A stretch of 52,307 nt of DNA from an actinobacterium SCGC AAA044-N04 (GCA_000378885.1 KB900456.1:1-52307); one strand, 5' to 3'; shown: positions 36,777 to 46,284, counted from the first letter of the stretch. Translations and numbers: made by a program. The notes: generated by a model from the sequence alone, not told the origin.

Positions 36777-37574
36777 ATGAGCGAAAGTAAGTACGCCGAA
36801 GATTTAGCTTTGGCACACCTACTCGCCGATATCGCTGATGCGATATCACTCGATCGCTATCAATCATTAGATTTAGTAATTACGACCAAGCCAGATAACA
36901 CACCAGTTACTGATGCTGATCGCGCGGTAGAAACGGCGATCAGAGAAGCACTTGCAACGCACCGTCCTAATGATGGATTACTGGGTGAAGAGTTTGGCAG
37001 TGACATCACAGGTGCCAAGCGTTATTGGGTTATAGATCCCATTGATGGAACTAAAAACTTTATGCGTGGAGTTCCAACGTGGGCAACACTTATTGCACTT
37101 GTCGAAGTTGCTGACGATGGAACGCAGGAAGTAGTCGTTGGAATTGCTAGTTCTCCAGCTTTGGCACGTCGTTGGTATGCATCATGTTGTGAAGGTGCAT
37201 ATGTCACCTTTAATGGCCAGAGTAGAAAATTAGCAGTCTCACAAGTTTCATCTATAACTGATGCATCAGTTGCATATTCAGATTTTGTTGGTTTTGGTTC
37301 ACGATTAAATGCATTTAACTCAATTCTCTCTACTGCATGGCGCACTCGAGGAATGGGTGACTTCTGGTCACACATGCTGGTTGCAGAAGGTGCAGTAGAT
37401 ATCGCCATTGAACCAACTCTTGCTGTGTGGGACATGGCTGCCCTAGACATCATTGTTCGCGAAGCCGGAGGAGTGTTCACAAATACTTCAGGTGAACATG
37501 GTCCATTTGGTGGCAGTGGAGTTTCAACAAATAAGGCAGTTCATGGTGCTTTAATCAAAGCGTTGAATGCATAA
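36777..37574 (+). CDS. hisN: Histidinol-phosphatase, inositol monophosphatase family
   Basis: The 265-residue protein has the Mg-dependent phosphatase motifs GEEFGS (about residue 62), WVIDPIDGTKNFMRG (about 83-97) and VWDMAALDIIVREAGG (about 217). The sequence TKPDNTPVTDADRAVE and the aroA-rsgA neighbourhood favour HisN, the actinobacterial histidinol-phosphate phosphatase, over a general inositol phosphatase. GAGGGAAG precedes the ATG. Confidence 0.85.
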   Translation: MSESKYAEDLALAHLLADIADAISLDRYQSLDLVITTKPDNTPVTDADRAVETAIREALATHRPNDGLLGEEFGSDITGAKRYWVIDPIDGTKNFMRGVPTWATLIALVEVADDGTQEVVVGIASSPALARRWYASCCEGAYVTFNGQSRKLAVSQVSSITDASVAYSDFVGFGSRLNAFNSILSTAWRTRGMGDFWSHMLVAEGAVDIAIEPTLAVWDMAALDIIVREAGGVFTNTSGEHGPFGGSGVSTNKAVHGALIKALNA

Positions 37575-37580
37575 TCGCTG

Positions 37581-39830
37581 ATGGCAACTGAAACGATCTT
37601 AGAACCCACAACCCTTGCAATTGAGGGAATGACATGTTCTTCTTGCGTGAATGCAGTTGAAAAAGCGCTCAATAATATGGATGGCGTTCGCGCCAGTATC
37701 AATTTTGCAACAGAGACTGCGCATATTTTGGCACCTGCAGATATGGATGTTAAAGAGTTAATCAAGACCGTAGAAAAGGCTGGTTATAAAGCCGCTCTTT
37801 TGCAAGATGCTCAGTCTGTAACTTTGCACAGTAAGAAGTCAGCACGCGCTTTATTCTTTGCCTTTATTTTTGCAGTACCTGCTGTGGCAATCTCAATGGT
37901 TATGAGTTGGCACCACAGTATTGATATGTGGATTCATACTCAGCTAGATGCATTTGGGCTTCCACATCCACTGTATTCAGCCACAGCTTGGTTAGTGATT
38001 GCATTAAGTGCACCGGTTGTACTAGTTGTTGCTTGGCCGATTCACCGCGCAGCACTACGAAATCTTAAGCACCCAACAATGGACAATCTCATTTCGATGG
38101 GTTCACTGGCCGCATTCATCTGGTCGATATATGCAAACTCAACTGGTGAAGGCGATGTTTACACAGAAGTTGCTGCCGGCGTTATTTTCTTTGTAATTCT
38201 TGGACGATTCTTAGAAACAAGAGCCAAGGCACGTGCTGGAGCAGCCCTTTCTTCATTGCTAGCACTTGGTGCCAAAGAAGTAACGATTGTGCGCGGTGGA
38301 TTCCCGCTTATTGTTCCAATTGATCAGCTACAAATTGGTGATGAATTTGAAGTCAGACCGGGAGATCGCGTTGCAACTGACGGCATTGTGGTCAGTGGCC
38401 AGAGCGCAGTTGATAACTCAATGCTTACAGGAGAAACAAGACCTGTGGATGTTGGTCCTGGATCTCAAGTAATTGGTGCATCGGTTAATCACTATGGAAG
38501 ATTAATCGTGCGAGCCACACGTGTAGGAAGTGATACTGAACTTGCTCGTATCACTGCAATGGTAATTAGTGCACAAGGGACTAAAGCTCCCATTCAGCGA
38601 CTAGCTGATCGAATAAGTGCAGTCTTTGTTCCGATTGTTACCGTAATTGCAATTGGAACCTTTGCTGGCTGGTATTACAGCGGTTACACACTCACTCAAT
38701 CTATTTCAGTGGCAATTACAGTGCTTGTAATTGCATGCCCATGTGCCTTAGGACTGGCTACACCCGTTGCATTACTTGTTGCATCAGGACGCGGAGCACA
38801 GCGGGGAATTGTATTGCGTGAACCACGAGTGCTAGAAGTTGCTCGTAAAGTGGACACAGTTGTATTTGATAAGACTGGAACACTCACAGAAGGTGTTATG
38901 AACGTGCAGAGTGCAACAATTTCTGTGGCAGCTGGGGCAGTACTTGGTTCATCTTTCGCGTCCTTGATTAACGAAACAACAATACTTTCTTCAGCGCATG
39001 CTATTGAATCTGCTAATTCACACCCTGTTGCTTTGGCTATCTCTCGATATGCACTCAGCGCTGGAGCAAAGAGTTTTGCGGCAACAGATTTCTCAGTTAC
39101 GCCAGGCTCTGGTGCTGCAGGTCGTGTAAATCTAGGATCTCAATCACCTGTTGTATTAATTGGTTCGCCGGCAGCCGTTGCACATAGCTGTACTGATTTT
39201 CACTCTGAAATTAAGGTAGCTGTTGCAGCAGGTCAGAGCGCAGGATTAACTGTTTCGGTATTAGCTTGGGATGGTGTGGCTTTGGCCGTCTTTGCTGTTG
39301 GTGATCAGCTAAAAAACGATGCAGCAGAAACTATTTCTAGCCTTGAGTCAATGGGTATCACACCCTGGCTTGTAACAGGAGATAGTGCAGAAGTTGCTGC
39401 AACAGTTGCTTCAACTGTTGGTATTAATAGTGATCACGTTGTTTCTACGGCATTGCCAGAGACAAAGTTAGTAATTGTAGAAAAGTTAAAGACCGAAGGA
39501 CATTGCGTTCTTATGATTGGTGATGGAATCAATGATGCTGCTGCCTTAGCTGCTGCTGATTTATCTATGGCAATGGGAACTGGTACTGACACAGCGATTT
39601 CTTCTGCCGATATAACATTGATGAACTCAGGCCTGGGTAGTGTTATTTCAGCGCTCAAGATTTCAGAAAAGACCTTAAAGATCATTCGTTTGAATATGGG
39701 TTGGGCGCTTATCTATAACGTTGTTGGCTTGCCCATTGCAGCCCTTGGTCTTTTGCAACCAATTTATGCTGCTGGAGCCATGGCACTTTCTTCACTCTTT
39801 GTAGTTACTAACTCACTGCGTATAAAATAA
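37581..39830 (+). CDS. copA: Copper-translocating P-type ATPase
   Basis: This is a P1B-ATPase of 749 residues. One N-terminal heavy-metal domain has GMTCSSCVNAVEKAL (residues 15-29). The actuator TGE is in SMLTGETRPVDV, and the membrane metal site CPC in VIACPCALGLATP. The phosphorylation site is DKTGTLTEG, with the HP locus in SANSHPVALA and the hinge GDGINDAAALAAAD. It exports Cu(I). It is 6 bases after hisN, so co-transcribed. No chaperone or CsoR-type repressor gene is adjacent. Confidence 0.93.
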   Translation: MATETILEPTTLAIEGMTCSSCVNAVEKALNNMDGVRASINFATETAHILAPADMDVKELIKTVEKAGYKAALLQDAQSVTLHSKKSARALFFAFIFAVPAVAISMVMSWHHSIDMWIHTQLDAFGLPHPLYSATAWLVIALSAPVVLVVAWPIHRAALRNLKHPTMDNLISMGSLAAFIWSIYANSTGEGDVYTEVAAGVIFFVILGRFLETRAKARAGAALSSLLALGAKEVTIVRGGFPLIVPIDQLQIGDEFEVRPGDRVATDGIVVSGQSAVDNSMLTGETRPVDVGPGSQVIGASVNHYGRLIVRATRVGSDTELARITAMVISAQGTKAPIQRLADRISAVFVPIVTVIAIGTFAGWYYSGYTLTQSISVAITVLVIACPCALGLATPVALLVASGRGAQRGIVLREPRVLEVARKVDTVVFDKTGTLTEGVMNVQSATISVAAGAVLGSSFASLINETTILSSAHAIESANSHPVALAISRYALSAGAKSFAATDFSVTPGSGAAGRVNLGSQSPVVLIGSPAAVAHSCTDFHSEIKVAVAAGQSAGLTVSVLAWDGVALAVFAVGDQLKNDAAETISSLESMGITPWLVTGDSAEVAATVASTVGINSDHVVSTALPETKLVIVEKLKTEGHCVLMIGDGINDAAALAAADLSMAMGTGTDTAISSADITLMNSGLGSVISALKISEKTLKIIRLNMGWALIYNVVGLPIAALGLLQPIYAAGAMALSSLFVVTNSLRIK

Positions 39831-39870
39831 AAAATCTCGCTAGTGGATGTTCCAGCAGCGAGATCTTTCA
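39822..39870 (-). terminator. Terminator of the initiator tRNA gene, overlapping the copA end
   Basis: ATCTCGCT (39834-39841) and AGCGAGAT (39857-39864) form an 8-bp stem. Read on the minus strand it is followed by a T-rich tract (TTTTTTATTTTA) that covers the copA stop codon. It should end the tRNA transcript and could also help end copA. Confidence 0.8.
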
Positions 39871-39881
39871 TACTGTTGTGC

Positions 39882-39959
<78 letters not shown>

Positions 39960-39970
39960 TCGGTGAAGCA

Positions 39971-40000
39971 ATCTTATGCGCATCAATAGATAAAGACCAA
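39971..40000 (-). promoter_or_regulatory. Promoter of tRNA-fMet
   Basis: On the minus strand TTGGTC (40000-39995), an 18-base spacer and TAAGAT (39976-39971) lie a few bases before the mature 5' end. With the terminator downstream this makes the tRNA an independent transcription unit. Confidence 0.6.
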
Positions 40001-40011
40001 ATCGGTCTTAT

Positions 40012-42846
40012 TTACTTCTTGCTTTGCGCATTAATAGCTGAATCAAGTGCTGATTTCAATCGCTTTTGTGCTTTGTCATAAGCAGCGAAATCACCCTTTG
40101 CAAGTGCAGCTAATCCATCGGCGTATGCCTGCTTAGCACTAGCTAGTGCGTTAGCAAGAGATGAATTAGTTGTGCCTGTTGTTGTTGTTCCAGATGATGT
40201 TGTAGTTCCAGAATTACCACCAAATACTTGATCGAGTGCACCCTTGAGTGTGTCGTCATAACCAATTTGATCTCCGAAAGAAACGAGAACCTTTTGTAGT
40301 AATGGATATGAAGCAGCATTAGCAGTTGCACGAACATATACCGGTTGTACATAAAGCAATCCGCCACCAACTGGAAGAGTCAACAAGTTACCAAGCACAA
40401 CATCTGATCCGCCTTGGCGAAGCAATGAAAGTGAGTTAGCAACTTCAGGTTTTGCTTCAAAGTTGGAAGCTACCTGAGAAGGTCCTGCAACGTTTGTACT
40501 TCGAGGAAGTTGAAGTACGGAAATCTTGCCGTAATTAGGACCGGCATCTGAGTTAACAACTGCAAATGCAGATAAGTTCTCACGTCCACCACGTGGAACA
40601 AATGGTGTTGTCAGTGCAAACTCCGGTTTAACTTCACCAGGCATTTGAAGTGTTAAGTAATAAGGAGGTTGTGCACCAGCATTAGCTCCAAATGTTGATG
40701 GATCGCGAGGTACGCGCCAGAAATCTTGTCCACCGTAGAAAGCTGCGGCAGTTTGCACGTGATAGGAAGAAAGGATTTCACGTTGCACGCGGAACATATC
40801 TTCTGGATAGCGGATGTGCTCAAGCAGTGACTTAGAAATCTTGCTCTTTGACTGAACTGTCCCAGGGAAAGCTTTGCTCCATGTTGCAAGAACTGGATCT
40901 TTTTCATCCCATTGATACAAAGTAACTGTGCCATCGTAAGCATCAACAGTTGCCTTAACCGAGTTACGAATGTAGTTGATGTTTTGATTTCCTTGGGCTG
41001 TAACTGAGGTTGAGTTTGCAGTTAAAGCATCTGATGTTGCGCTTGAGAGTGAAGTTTGCTTTGAGTATGGATAGCCAGCACTAGTTGTATAGCCATCAAT
41101 AATCCAAAGAATCTTCCCATCGATAACGGCTGGATATGGATCTCCGTCCAGAGTCAGCCATGGTGCAACCTTTGCGACTCGATCACGAGGGTTACGGTTA
41201 AAGAGAATCTTTGAGTCCTTATTAATCAAAGATGAAAGTAAAATACGTTGTTCTTGATACTTAAGTGCAAAGACAATCTTGTTCACAAGTGAACCGACTG
41301 GAACTCCACCAGTACCTGAGTACGTCACGTTCTTTTGACCGTTAGCAGATGCATCATCTGGATAGTCGAACTCCACTGGTGAATCTGTTTTTACTCCACC
41401 GATGATTGAATAATCGGGAACATTTTCGCCAAAGTAGACACGTGGCTCAAAGCTTCCAAGGCCTTTAGTTGGAGGCAAATCTCCAACTGCAAATGAGGGC
41501 TTGCCATCTGTATCGCGTGCATTTCCAAAGGCAGCAACGAATCCAAATCCATGCGTGTATACCAAGTGGTCATTGATCCAGTTTCGTGATGGGTTACCTG
41601 CAATGTTTAGTTCTCGCACAGCAACTGCCACATCGCGCTTCACGCCGTCAACGGTGTAGCGATCAATATCAAGTGATTCTGGGAAAGTGTAATAAGGCTT
41701 AATTTGCTGTAATTGGCGGAAAGTAGCTGAAATTACATTGGGATCCATCAAGCGGATATTTGCAATAGTGGCAGCATCTTTGGTGAGTTGACCGGCCGAT
41801 GTTGTAAGAGTTGCTTGGTAATCGCTCACTTCAACATTAGATAAACCATAGGCATCACGAGTTGCATCGATATTGCGCTGAATGAATGGTGCTTCCTTGG
41901 AAGACTCACTTGGCTTAACTTGGAACTGCTGAATAGCACCTGGATAAATCCCAGCAATCAAGACTGAGGAAATAACAAGTAGTGCTGTTCCAGCTGCTGG
42001 CAAAACCCATGAGCGGCGAACGATATTTGCAAAAAATAGAAGTGCACACACAACAGCTATTGCAGCAAGAATCGCTTTAGCAGGAAGTGTGGCGTTAACG
42101 TCGGTGTAAGTAAGACCTGTAATCAACTTACTTTCCTTAAGGGCTAAGTGATAACGGTCAAACCAATACGCCACTGCCTTCATCAAAACAACGCCACCTA
42201 GAAGAACTGAAAGCTGCACACGTGCTGCAACTGTTGTGCGATCTTCTTGGACCTGTAAGCGGATTCCGCCATAGAGATAATGGACAACAGCTGAAGCAAT
42301 AATTGCAAGAACCAATGTCGAGATAGCCCACGCGATTACAGTTTGATAAAACGGCAGTCTAAATGCAAAAAACGAAATATCCATATTGAACTGCGGATCT
42401 TTCACACCAAAACTTGTTGAGTTCTTAAACAGCAGCCATGTTTCCCACATCGCCGATCCTGAAGTTCCGGCAAAGTAGAAAAGTCCGGCAGCTAGTGCAA
42501 TGACAACCCAGCGCTTTATTGGTTCGATTTGTGCACGATAGCGCTCGAGATTATCTGCTTCAATGCTAAGAGGAACATAAAGTGGGCGACGCTTATAAGC
42601 GATGATGATGTTGAGCAGAATTATTGATGAAGTAAGCAATCCCGCGACTATAAATAGAAAAACTTTGGTGGATAAGACAGTTGTCCAGACAGATGTGAAG
42701 GAAACGGATTTAAACCATAACCAATCAGCATAGAAACCACTGAGTGAAATCAGTATCCCTGAAAGAACAACCAAAATTGTGATTGTTAGTGCGAGGGGAC
42801 TGCGACGGCCTTTGAAATTAAACTGCGGGTTTGCATTACTCATCAT
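40012..42846 (-). CDS. UPF0182 family integral membrane protein
   Basis: A 944-residue protein. The N-terminal third has about seven hydrophobic segments (for example LALTITILVVLSGILISLSG, FIVAGLLTSSIILLNIIIAY, VLPAAGTALLVISSVLIAG). A large extracytoplasmic region follows, then a Ser/Thr-rich stretch and a charged helical C-terminus. This layout and the blocks RYHLALKE, NVEVSDYQATL and RVYFGENVPDYSIIGG match UPF0182, a family widespread in Actinobacteria without an assigned function. TAGCGT ends 6 bases before the ATG at 42846, so I prefer it over the ATG at 42852. Confidence 0.88.
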   Translation of the reverse strand: MMSNANPQFNFKGRRSPLALTITILVVLSGILISLSGFYADWLWFKSVSFTSVWTTVLSTKVFLFIVAGLLTSSIILLNIIIAYKRRPLYVPLSIEADNLERYRAQIEPIKRWVVIALAAGLFYFAGTSGSAMWETWLLFKNSTSFGVKDPQFNMDISFFAFRLPFYQTVIAWAISTLVLAIIASAVVHYLYGGIRLQVQEDRTTVAARVQLSVLLGGVVLMKAVAYWFDRYHLALKESKLITGLTYTDVNATLPAKAILAAIAVVCALLFFANIVRRSWVLPAAGTALLVISSVLIAGIYPGAIQQFQVKPSESSKEAPFIQRNIDATRDAYGLSNVEVSDYQATLTTSAGQLTKDAATIANIRLMDPNVISATFRQLQQIKPYYTFPESLDIDRYTVDGVKRDVAVAVRELNIAGNPSRNWINDHLVYTHGFGFVAAFGNARDTDGKPSFAVGDLPPTKGLGSFEPRVYFGENVPDYSIIGGVKTDSPVEFDYPDDASANGQKNVTYSGTGGVPVGSLVNKIVFALKYQEQRILLSSLINKDSKILFNRNPRDRVAKVAPWLTLDGDPYPAVIDGKILWIIDGYTTSAGYPYSKQTSLSSATSDALTANSTSVTAQGNQNINYIRNSVKATVDAYDGTVTLYQWDEKDPVLATWSKAFPGTVQSKSKISKSLLEHIRYPEDMFRVQREILSSYHVQTAAAFYGGQDFWRVPRDPSTFGANAGAQPPYYLTLQMPGEVKPEFALTTPFVPRGGRENLSAFAVVNSDAGPNYGKISVLQLPRSTNVAGPSQVASNFEAKPEVANSLSLLRQGGSDVVLGNLLTLPVGGGLLYVQPVYVRATANAASYPLLQKVLVSFGDQIGYDDTLKGALDQVFGGNSGTTTSSGTTTTGTTNSSLANALASAKQAYADGLAALAKGDFAAYDKAQKRLKSALDSAINAQSKK

Positions 42847-42890
42847 GCCCATACGCTAGCGCACGTGAGCGCAAGCTACATTCCCACCTC

Positions 42891-43628
42891 TTAAAGGGAA
42901 GCGATTGCCTCGGCCAGGGTGGCAACTGTCACCACTTTAATTCCAGGCGGGACATGTGCAATTTCTGCGCTATTTCCGGCAGGGGCTATAAAGAGTGTGG
43001 CGCCAGCTTTATGAGCTGCCAAGATTTTCTCGTTAATTCCACCTATGGGGCCGACTTTTCCATCAGTAGCAATCGTTCCTGTCCCTGCAATATGGCGGCC
43101 GTGCAATAAGTCTTTTTCAGTAAGCAGTTCAATCACGCCTATGGCAAAGATCATTCCGCCGCTTGGCCCGCCAGTTTTCTTTACATCAAATGCAATATTT
43201 TTTATGTGCAAATCATTTGCGGCTACACCAAACTCTGGATGTAATCGCAGAAATGAAAGTGCAGCGTTTTTGGCATTATCTTGTGAGTTAGTCATATCCG
43301 CTTTGGCTTTTTTGTCTTCACTCTTCTGAGTCGTCCCAGGTGGATAAATTGCAGCACGTGGATAGACAGCCTCATCGGCTTTGAGCCATGAATAAATAAT
43401 TTCAGGTCCAATTAACCATGAATTCGGATTAGTGACTCTGATTGACATTAAATCAATACGGCCAGTGGCTGGATATGATTTTTGATCTTTGATTGTAATA
43501 ATTTTGTCAAAGATGTTTTGCGCCTGCCCTGGCAAGATGATGACATATGGCAAGGGGGCAATAAGTGCTAGCGCAGAAAAGAGAGTAAGAACTATTAATG
43601 CGATTCGCGGAAGTGGTGAAAAGCGCAC
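42891..43628 (-). CDS. Membrane-anchored Lon-type (S16) protease lacking a PDZ domain
   Basis: This resembles the YlbL/SdrC-type extracytoplasmic protease, with one N-terminal membrane helix (residues 8-27). The N-terminal domain has YPATGRIDLMSIRVTNP and MTNSQDNAKNAALSFL. The S16 domain has the catalytic Ser S156 in KKTGGPSGGMIFA and Lys K201 in IGGINEKILAAHKAGA. Relatives I know carry a PDZ domain between these parts and have ~340 residues. This one has 245, and the helix NAALSFL runs almost directly into the protease domain. The neighbouring gene order (UPF0182 beside it) is the usual actinobacterial one. Confidence 0.88.
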   Translation of the reverse strand: MRFSPLPRIALIVLTLFSALALIAPLPYVIILPGQAQNIFDKIITIKDQKSYPATGRIDLMSIRVTNPNSWLIGPEIIYSWLKADEAVYPRAAIYPPGTTQKSEDKKAKADMTNSQDNAKNAALSFLRLHPEFGVAANDLHIKNIAFDVKKTGGPSGGMIFAIGVIELLTEKDLLHGRHIAGTGTIATDGKVGPIGGINEKILAAHKAGATLFIAPAGNSAEIAHVPPGIKVVTVATLAEAIASL

Positions 43629-43648
43629 AGTCTAGGCGAGAGTTCTGT

Positions 43649-43957
43649 TTAGGATTTCTTCAGAAAAGGATTATCGTCAAAGGAATCAGTAGCAGAATCT
43701 GGTTTAATTATTTGTGTTTGATTCTTGGCTGCCACAGTACTTGGAGCTATTGGCAATTGCACTGAATCTGCTGCAACATCTCGGGCCTGTGAATCGCGCA
43801 AGGAATCTTGAAAGCGTTGGAACTGGCCAACAGAGCGCTGAGTTTCCTGCTGAAACTTTCCCTCAAATTTAGTAACCCACAAAACATAGAGAAGAGCGCC
43901 ACTTAATCCCAGCGCGGGGACAACCCACCAGATGAGTGCAAGGAAGGCGCTGGACAT
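43649..43957 (-). CDS. Small single-pass membrane protein, function unknown
   Basis: A 102-residue protein with one N-terminal transmembrane segment (about residues 4-28, IWWVVPALGLSGALLYVLWV). A cytoplasmic part follows, probably helical (FEGKFQQETQRSVGQFQRFQDSLRD in two parts), then a low-complexity tail ending DDNPFLKKS. I do not recognise the family. It is 20 bases before the Lon-like protease gene on the same strand and probably co-transcribed. TAGGCT ends exactly 6 bases before the ATG, indicating a leaderless transcript. Confidence 0.65.
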   Translation of the reverse strand: MSSAFLALIWWVVPALGLSGALLYVLWVTKFEGKFQQETQRSVGQFQRFQDSLRDSQARDVAADSVQLPIAPSTVAAKNQTQIIKPDSATDSFDDNPFLKKS

Positions 43958-44086
43958 AGGGTCAGCCTACCTTGTGCGGGCGAACGGCGCTAAAGATGCT
44001 CATTTATTAACTTGCTCACAAATAACTCATTGAGTTTGGGAAGAAATCAGATGGCTATCTGGTTACAGCACTGGGAGGATTTACTC

Positions 44087-45403
44087 ATGTCGCCATTTGG
44101 TTTTACACCTGATGATTCAGACGAGCCTGAAAAAAATAAGGATGGCGAGTCTGTTGATTTCGCCGCCATGATGGCGCAGATGCAACAACAGATCCAGCAA
44201 CAGTTTTCTGCACTCGGAATGAGTGCACCAGGATTTTCTGCAACTACAGAAGCGCTCCCCAAGAACATAGTGAGAGATACAGCAAAGAAATTCGTCACTG
44301 CAAAGGGTTCAGCCCCCATCGGCGCCAATGATGTTGCAAAGATCGAAGAAGCTTTTGCAATTGCAGAGCTCTGGCTCAACGAAGCAACTTACTTTTCACA
44401 ATCAACTGCCACGGGAAATCCCGCGATGGCTAGAACCGATTGGGTCGACACAACCCTTAGTGGTTGGCAAACATCAGTTGAACCTTTAGCAACCGGGTTA
44501 GCTGCAGCGATTTCAGAGTTGCTCAACAATGCCAATGGAGAAGCGGGGCAAAGCGAGGCTGAAAACGCTATGCAGATCCCCGTAGGAATGATTGCAACGC
44601 TTCTGCGCTCATTTATTGGCTCATTAATTGCAACACAGCTAGGTCAATCAATTGGGGGATTAGCAGCATCAGTTACTGGAACGCACGACGTGGGATTGCC
44701 ATTAGTAGAGCCTGTTTACCCTTCACTCGTTCCACAAAATATTGATGAGTGGGGACAAGACCTCAATGTTCCTATGGATGAAGTTCGAATCTTTCATGCA
44801 CTCCGAGAAAGCGCAGTTGCACGATTATTTGCTCACAACCCTTGGCTGATTTCTTATATTCGCACTGCAATTTCAGATTACGGAAGAGGAATTCGCATTG
44901 ATATCGAAGCTATTCAGCGTCAAGCTCAAGAAGTTTTCGACAATGCTTCACAAGATGGCAAAGAGTTTGATCCCACTAATCCAGAGAGTTTTAATATCGC
45001 ACTCAATGAAGGAATCTTCACTCCGGAGGAAACTCCAGCCCAACGCGCAGCTCTAACGAAGTTAGAAACTGTTCTAGCCCTCATTGATGGATGGAGCGAA
45101 GAAGTTGTGACACTGGCTGCGGGTGATCGACTTCCTAACCTTGTTGCATTGCAAGAAACTTTGCGTCGCCGTCGTGCAACTTCAGCGCCAGCCCAACAGT
45201 TATTTGCAACAATGTTTGGTTTGCAAGTCTCACCTAAATTGGCACGAGAAGCTGCAACGTTTTGGAAGGCAGTTCGTGAGGTGAAAGATCTAGAAGGTAG
45301 AGATCGAATTTGGAGCGGAATCCTGCCAACTTCTGATGATCTATTAACGCCGCAAACCTACTTGGCCAGTATTGAAATTCCTGATGATTTATCGGGCCTA
45401 TAA
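44087..45403 (+). CDS. DUF2342/zincin-like protein, probable inactive metallopeptidase relative
   Basis: A 438-residue protein with SPFGFTPDDSDEPE at the start and a Gln/Met-rich helix (MMAQMQQQIQQQ). Hydrophobic central stretches follow (MIATLLRSFIGSLIATQLGQ). ALRESAVARLFAHNPWLISY and EGIFTPEETPAQRAALTKLE match the actinobacterial putative hydrolase family called zinc-dependent metalloprotease or DUF2342. As I recall that family, the segment reads REAAH; here it is RESAV, so a metal ligand may be missing. The start is set at 44087 by GGGAGG 8 bases upstream. It is divergent from the small membrane protein. Confidence 0.7.
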   Translation: MSPFGFTPDDSDEPEKNKDGESVDFAAMMAQMQQQIQQQFSALGMSAPGFSATTEALPKNIVRDTAKKFVTAKGSAPIGANDVAKIEEAFAIAELWLNEATYFSQSTATGNPAMARTDWVDTTLSGWQTSVEPLATGLAAAISELLNNANGEAGQSEAENAMQIPVGMIATLLRSFIGSLIATQLGQSIGGLAASVTGTHDVGLPLVEPVYPSLVPQNIDEWGQDLNVPMDEVRIFHALRESAVARLFAHNPWLISYIRTAISDYGRGIRIDIEAIQRQAQEVFDNASQDGKEFDPTNPESFNIALNEGIFTPEETPAQRAALTKLETVLALIDGWSEEVVTLAAGDRLPNLVALQETLRRRRATSAPAQQLFATMFGLQVSPKLAREAATFWKAVREVKDLEGRDRIWSGILPTSDDLLTPQTYLASIEIPDDLSGL

Positions 45404-45421
45404 AAGCCACAGATAGAAAAG

Positions 45422-45492
45422 CGAACTCCCCGGCCGCTCATTCTGTATCAGCCTTCCCCTTGCTGATATAGAACAGTTATCCGAGGAGTTCG
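45422..45492 (+). ncRNA. Unassigned structured RNA element between DUF2342 and YgjP genes
   Basis: An outer 8-bp stem (CGAACTCC 45422-45429 with GGAGTTCG 45485-45492) encloses a 12-bp stem (TTCTGTATCAGC 45441-45452 with GCTGATATAGAA 45462-45473, one G-T pair) and a CTTCCCCTT loop. Internal single strands are GC-rich on the 5' side. There is no U-tract, so it is not a plain terminator. It could be a small RNA, an attenuator or a 3'UTR element. The strand is assumed. Confidence 0.45.
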
Positions 45493-45540
45493 TAGTCGTA
45501 ACGTAAATGTATTTGGCCCGAGAATCAACTGAGAACGCCT

Positions 45541-45568
45541 TTGACACAACCTGTTTTTCTCGTGTAAT
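45541..45568 (+). promoter_or_regulatory. Candidate promoter of the YgjP-type gene
   Basis: A perfect TTGACA (45541-45546), 16 bases and TGTAAT (45563-45568) form a promoter about 70-80 bases before the gene. The leader contains a small CTCAAC/GTTGAG hairpin near 45602-45618. Confidence 0.55.
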
Positions 45569-45639
45569 GGAGATTTATTTTTCTCGAAAATTCTAAAAAT
45601 CTCTCAACACGTAGTTGAGGTTTCCATGCCAATTCTGGG

Positions 45640-46254
45640 ATGGGAGATACCGTGCTCTCTATGGATACCCCAGCTTTTGAAGATCTAGGAAGTGAGAACA
45701 CACTTCCAGGTATCAGCGAAGGCGAGATCATTGTTATTAGATCCACCCGGCGAAAGAAAAACATCTCTGCCTATCGCCAAGGTGGACGGATTGTGGTCTC
45801 TATCCCGGCCAGAATGAGTAAAGCTGATGAGCGGGCGATGGTTCCAGAGATGGTGGCCAAGATCAGGGCACAAGAAGCGGCAATTACGATGAGTGAGCAG
45901 GCCCTGGCCACACGAATAGACGAGCTTTTGACCCAACTGGCCCCTGAAATATCCCTGCGCCCAGCATCGGTGGCCTGGAGAGGGATGCGCGAGCGCTGGG
46001 GTTCATGCACGGGTGTGGATCGCACCATCCGCATCTCAGATCGACTCAAAGGCGCACCCGACTACGCCCTGGACTATGTCCTCTTTCATGAAGCCATTCA
46101 CCTGGAGTATTTCGACCATAGAGCCGAGTTCAAAGAGCTACTGGCTAGGTTTCCTAAGGCTGAAATCGCCAGCGCGTATTTGGATGGGTATGAGGCCGCT
46201 GAAACTGCGCTCGTAGCCCCTGAGGCACTCAAAAAGCTCTTGGCTAAGGGCTGA
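45640..46254 (+). CDS. YgjP/WLM-type metal-dependent hydrolase (DUF45)
   Basis: The product has up to 204 residues, with the HExxH zinc site in LFHEAIHLEYFDHRAEF and the family block MRERWGSCTGVDRTIRIS. SAYRQGGRIVVSIPARMSK in the N-terminal half also fits. It is a zincin-like putative peptidase of unknown substrate. The start is uncertain: ATG 45640, GTG 45652 (closer to GGGAGA) or ATG 45661 are all in frame and the extra residues are not conserved. The GC content and CTG/GCC use are somewhat higher than in neighbours around 45900-46100. Confidence 0.83.
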   Translation: MGDTVLSMDTPAFEDLGSENTLPGISEGEIIVIRSTRRKKNISAYRQGGRIVVSIPARMSKADERAMVPEMVAKIRAQEAAITMSEQALATRIDELLTQLAPEISLRPASVAWRGMRERWGSCTGVDRTIRISDRLKGAPDYALDYVLFHEAIHLEYFDHRAEFKELLARFPKAEIASAYLDGYEAAETALVAPEALKKLLAKG

Positions 46255-46284
46255 AAAAACTCCTTCGCAAACGCGCCTAGTTAG

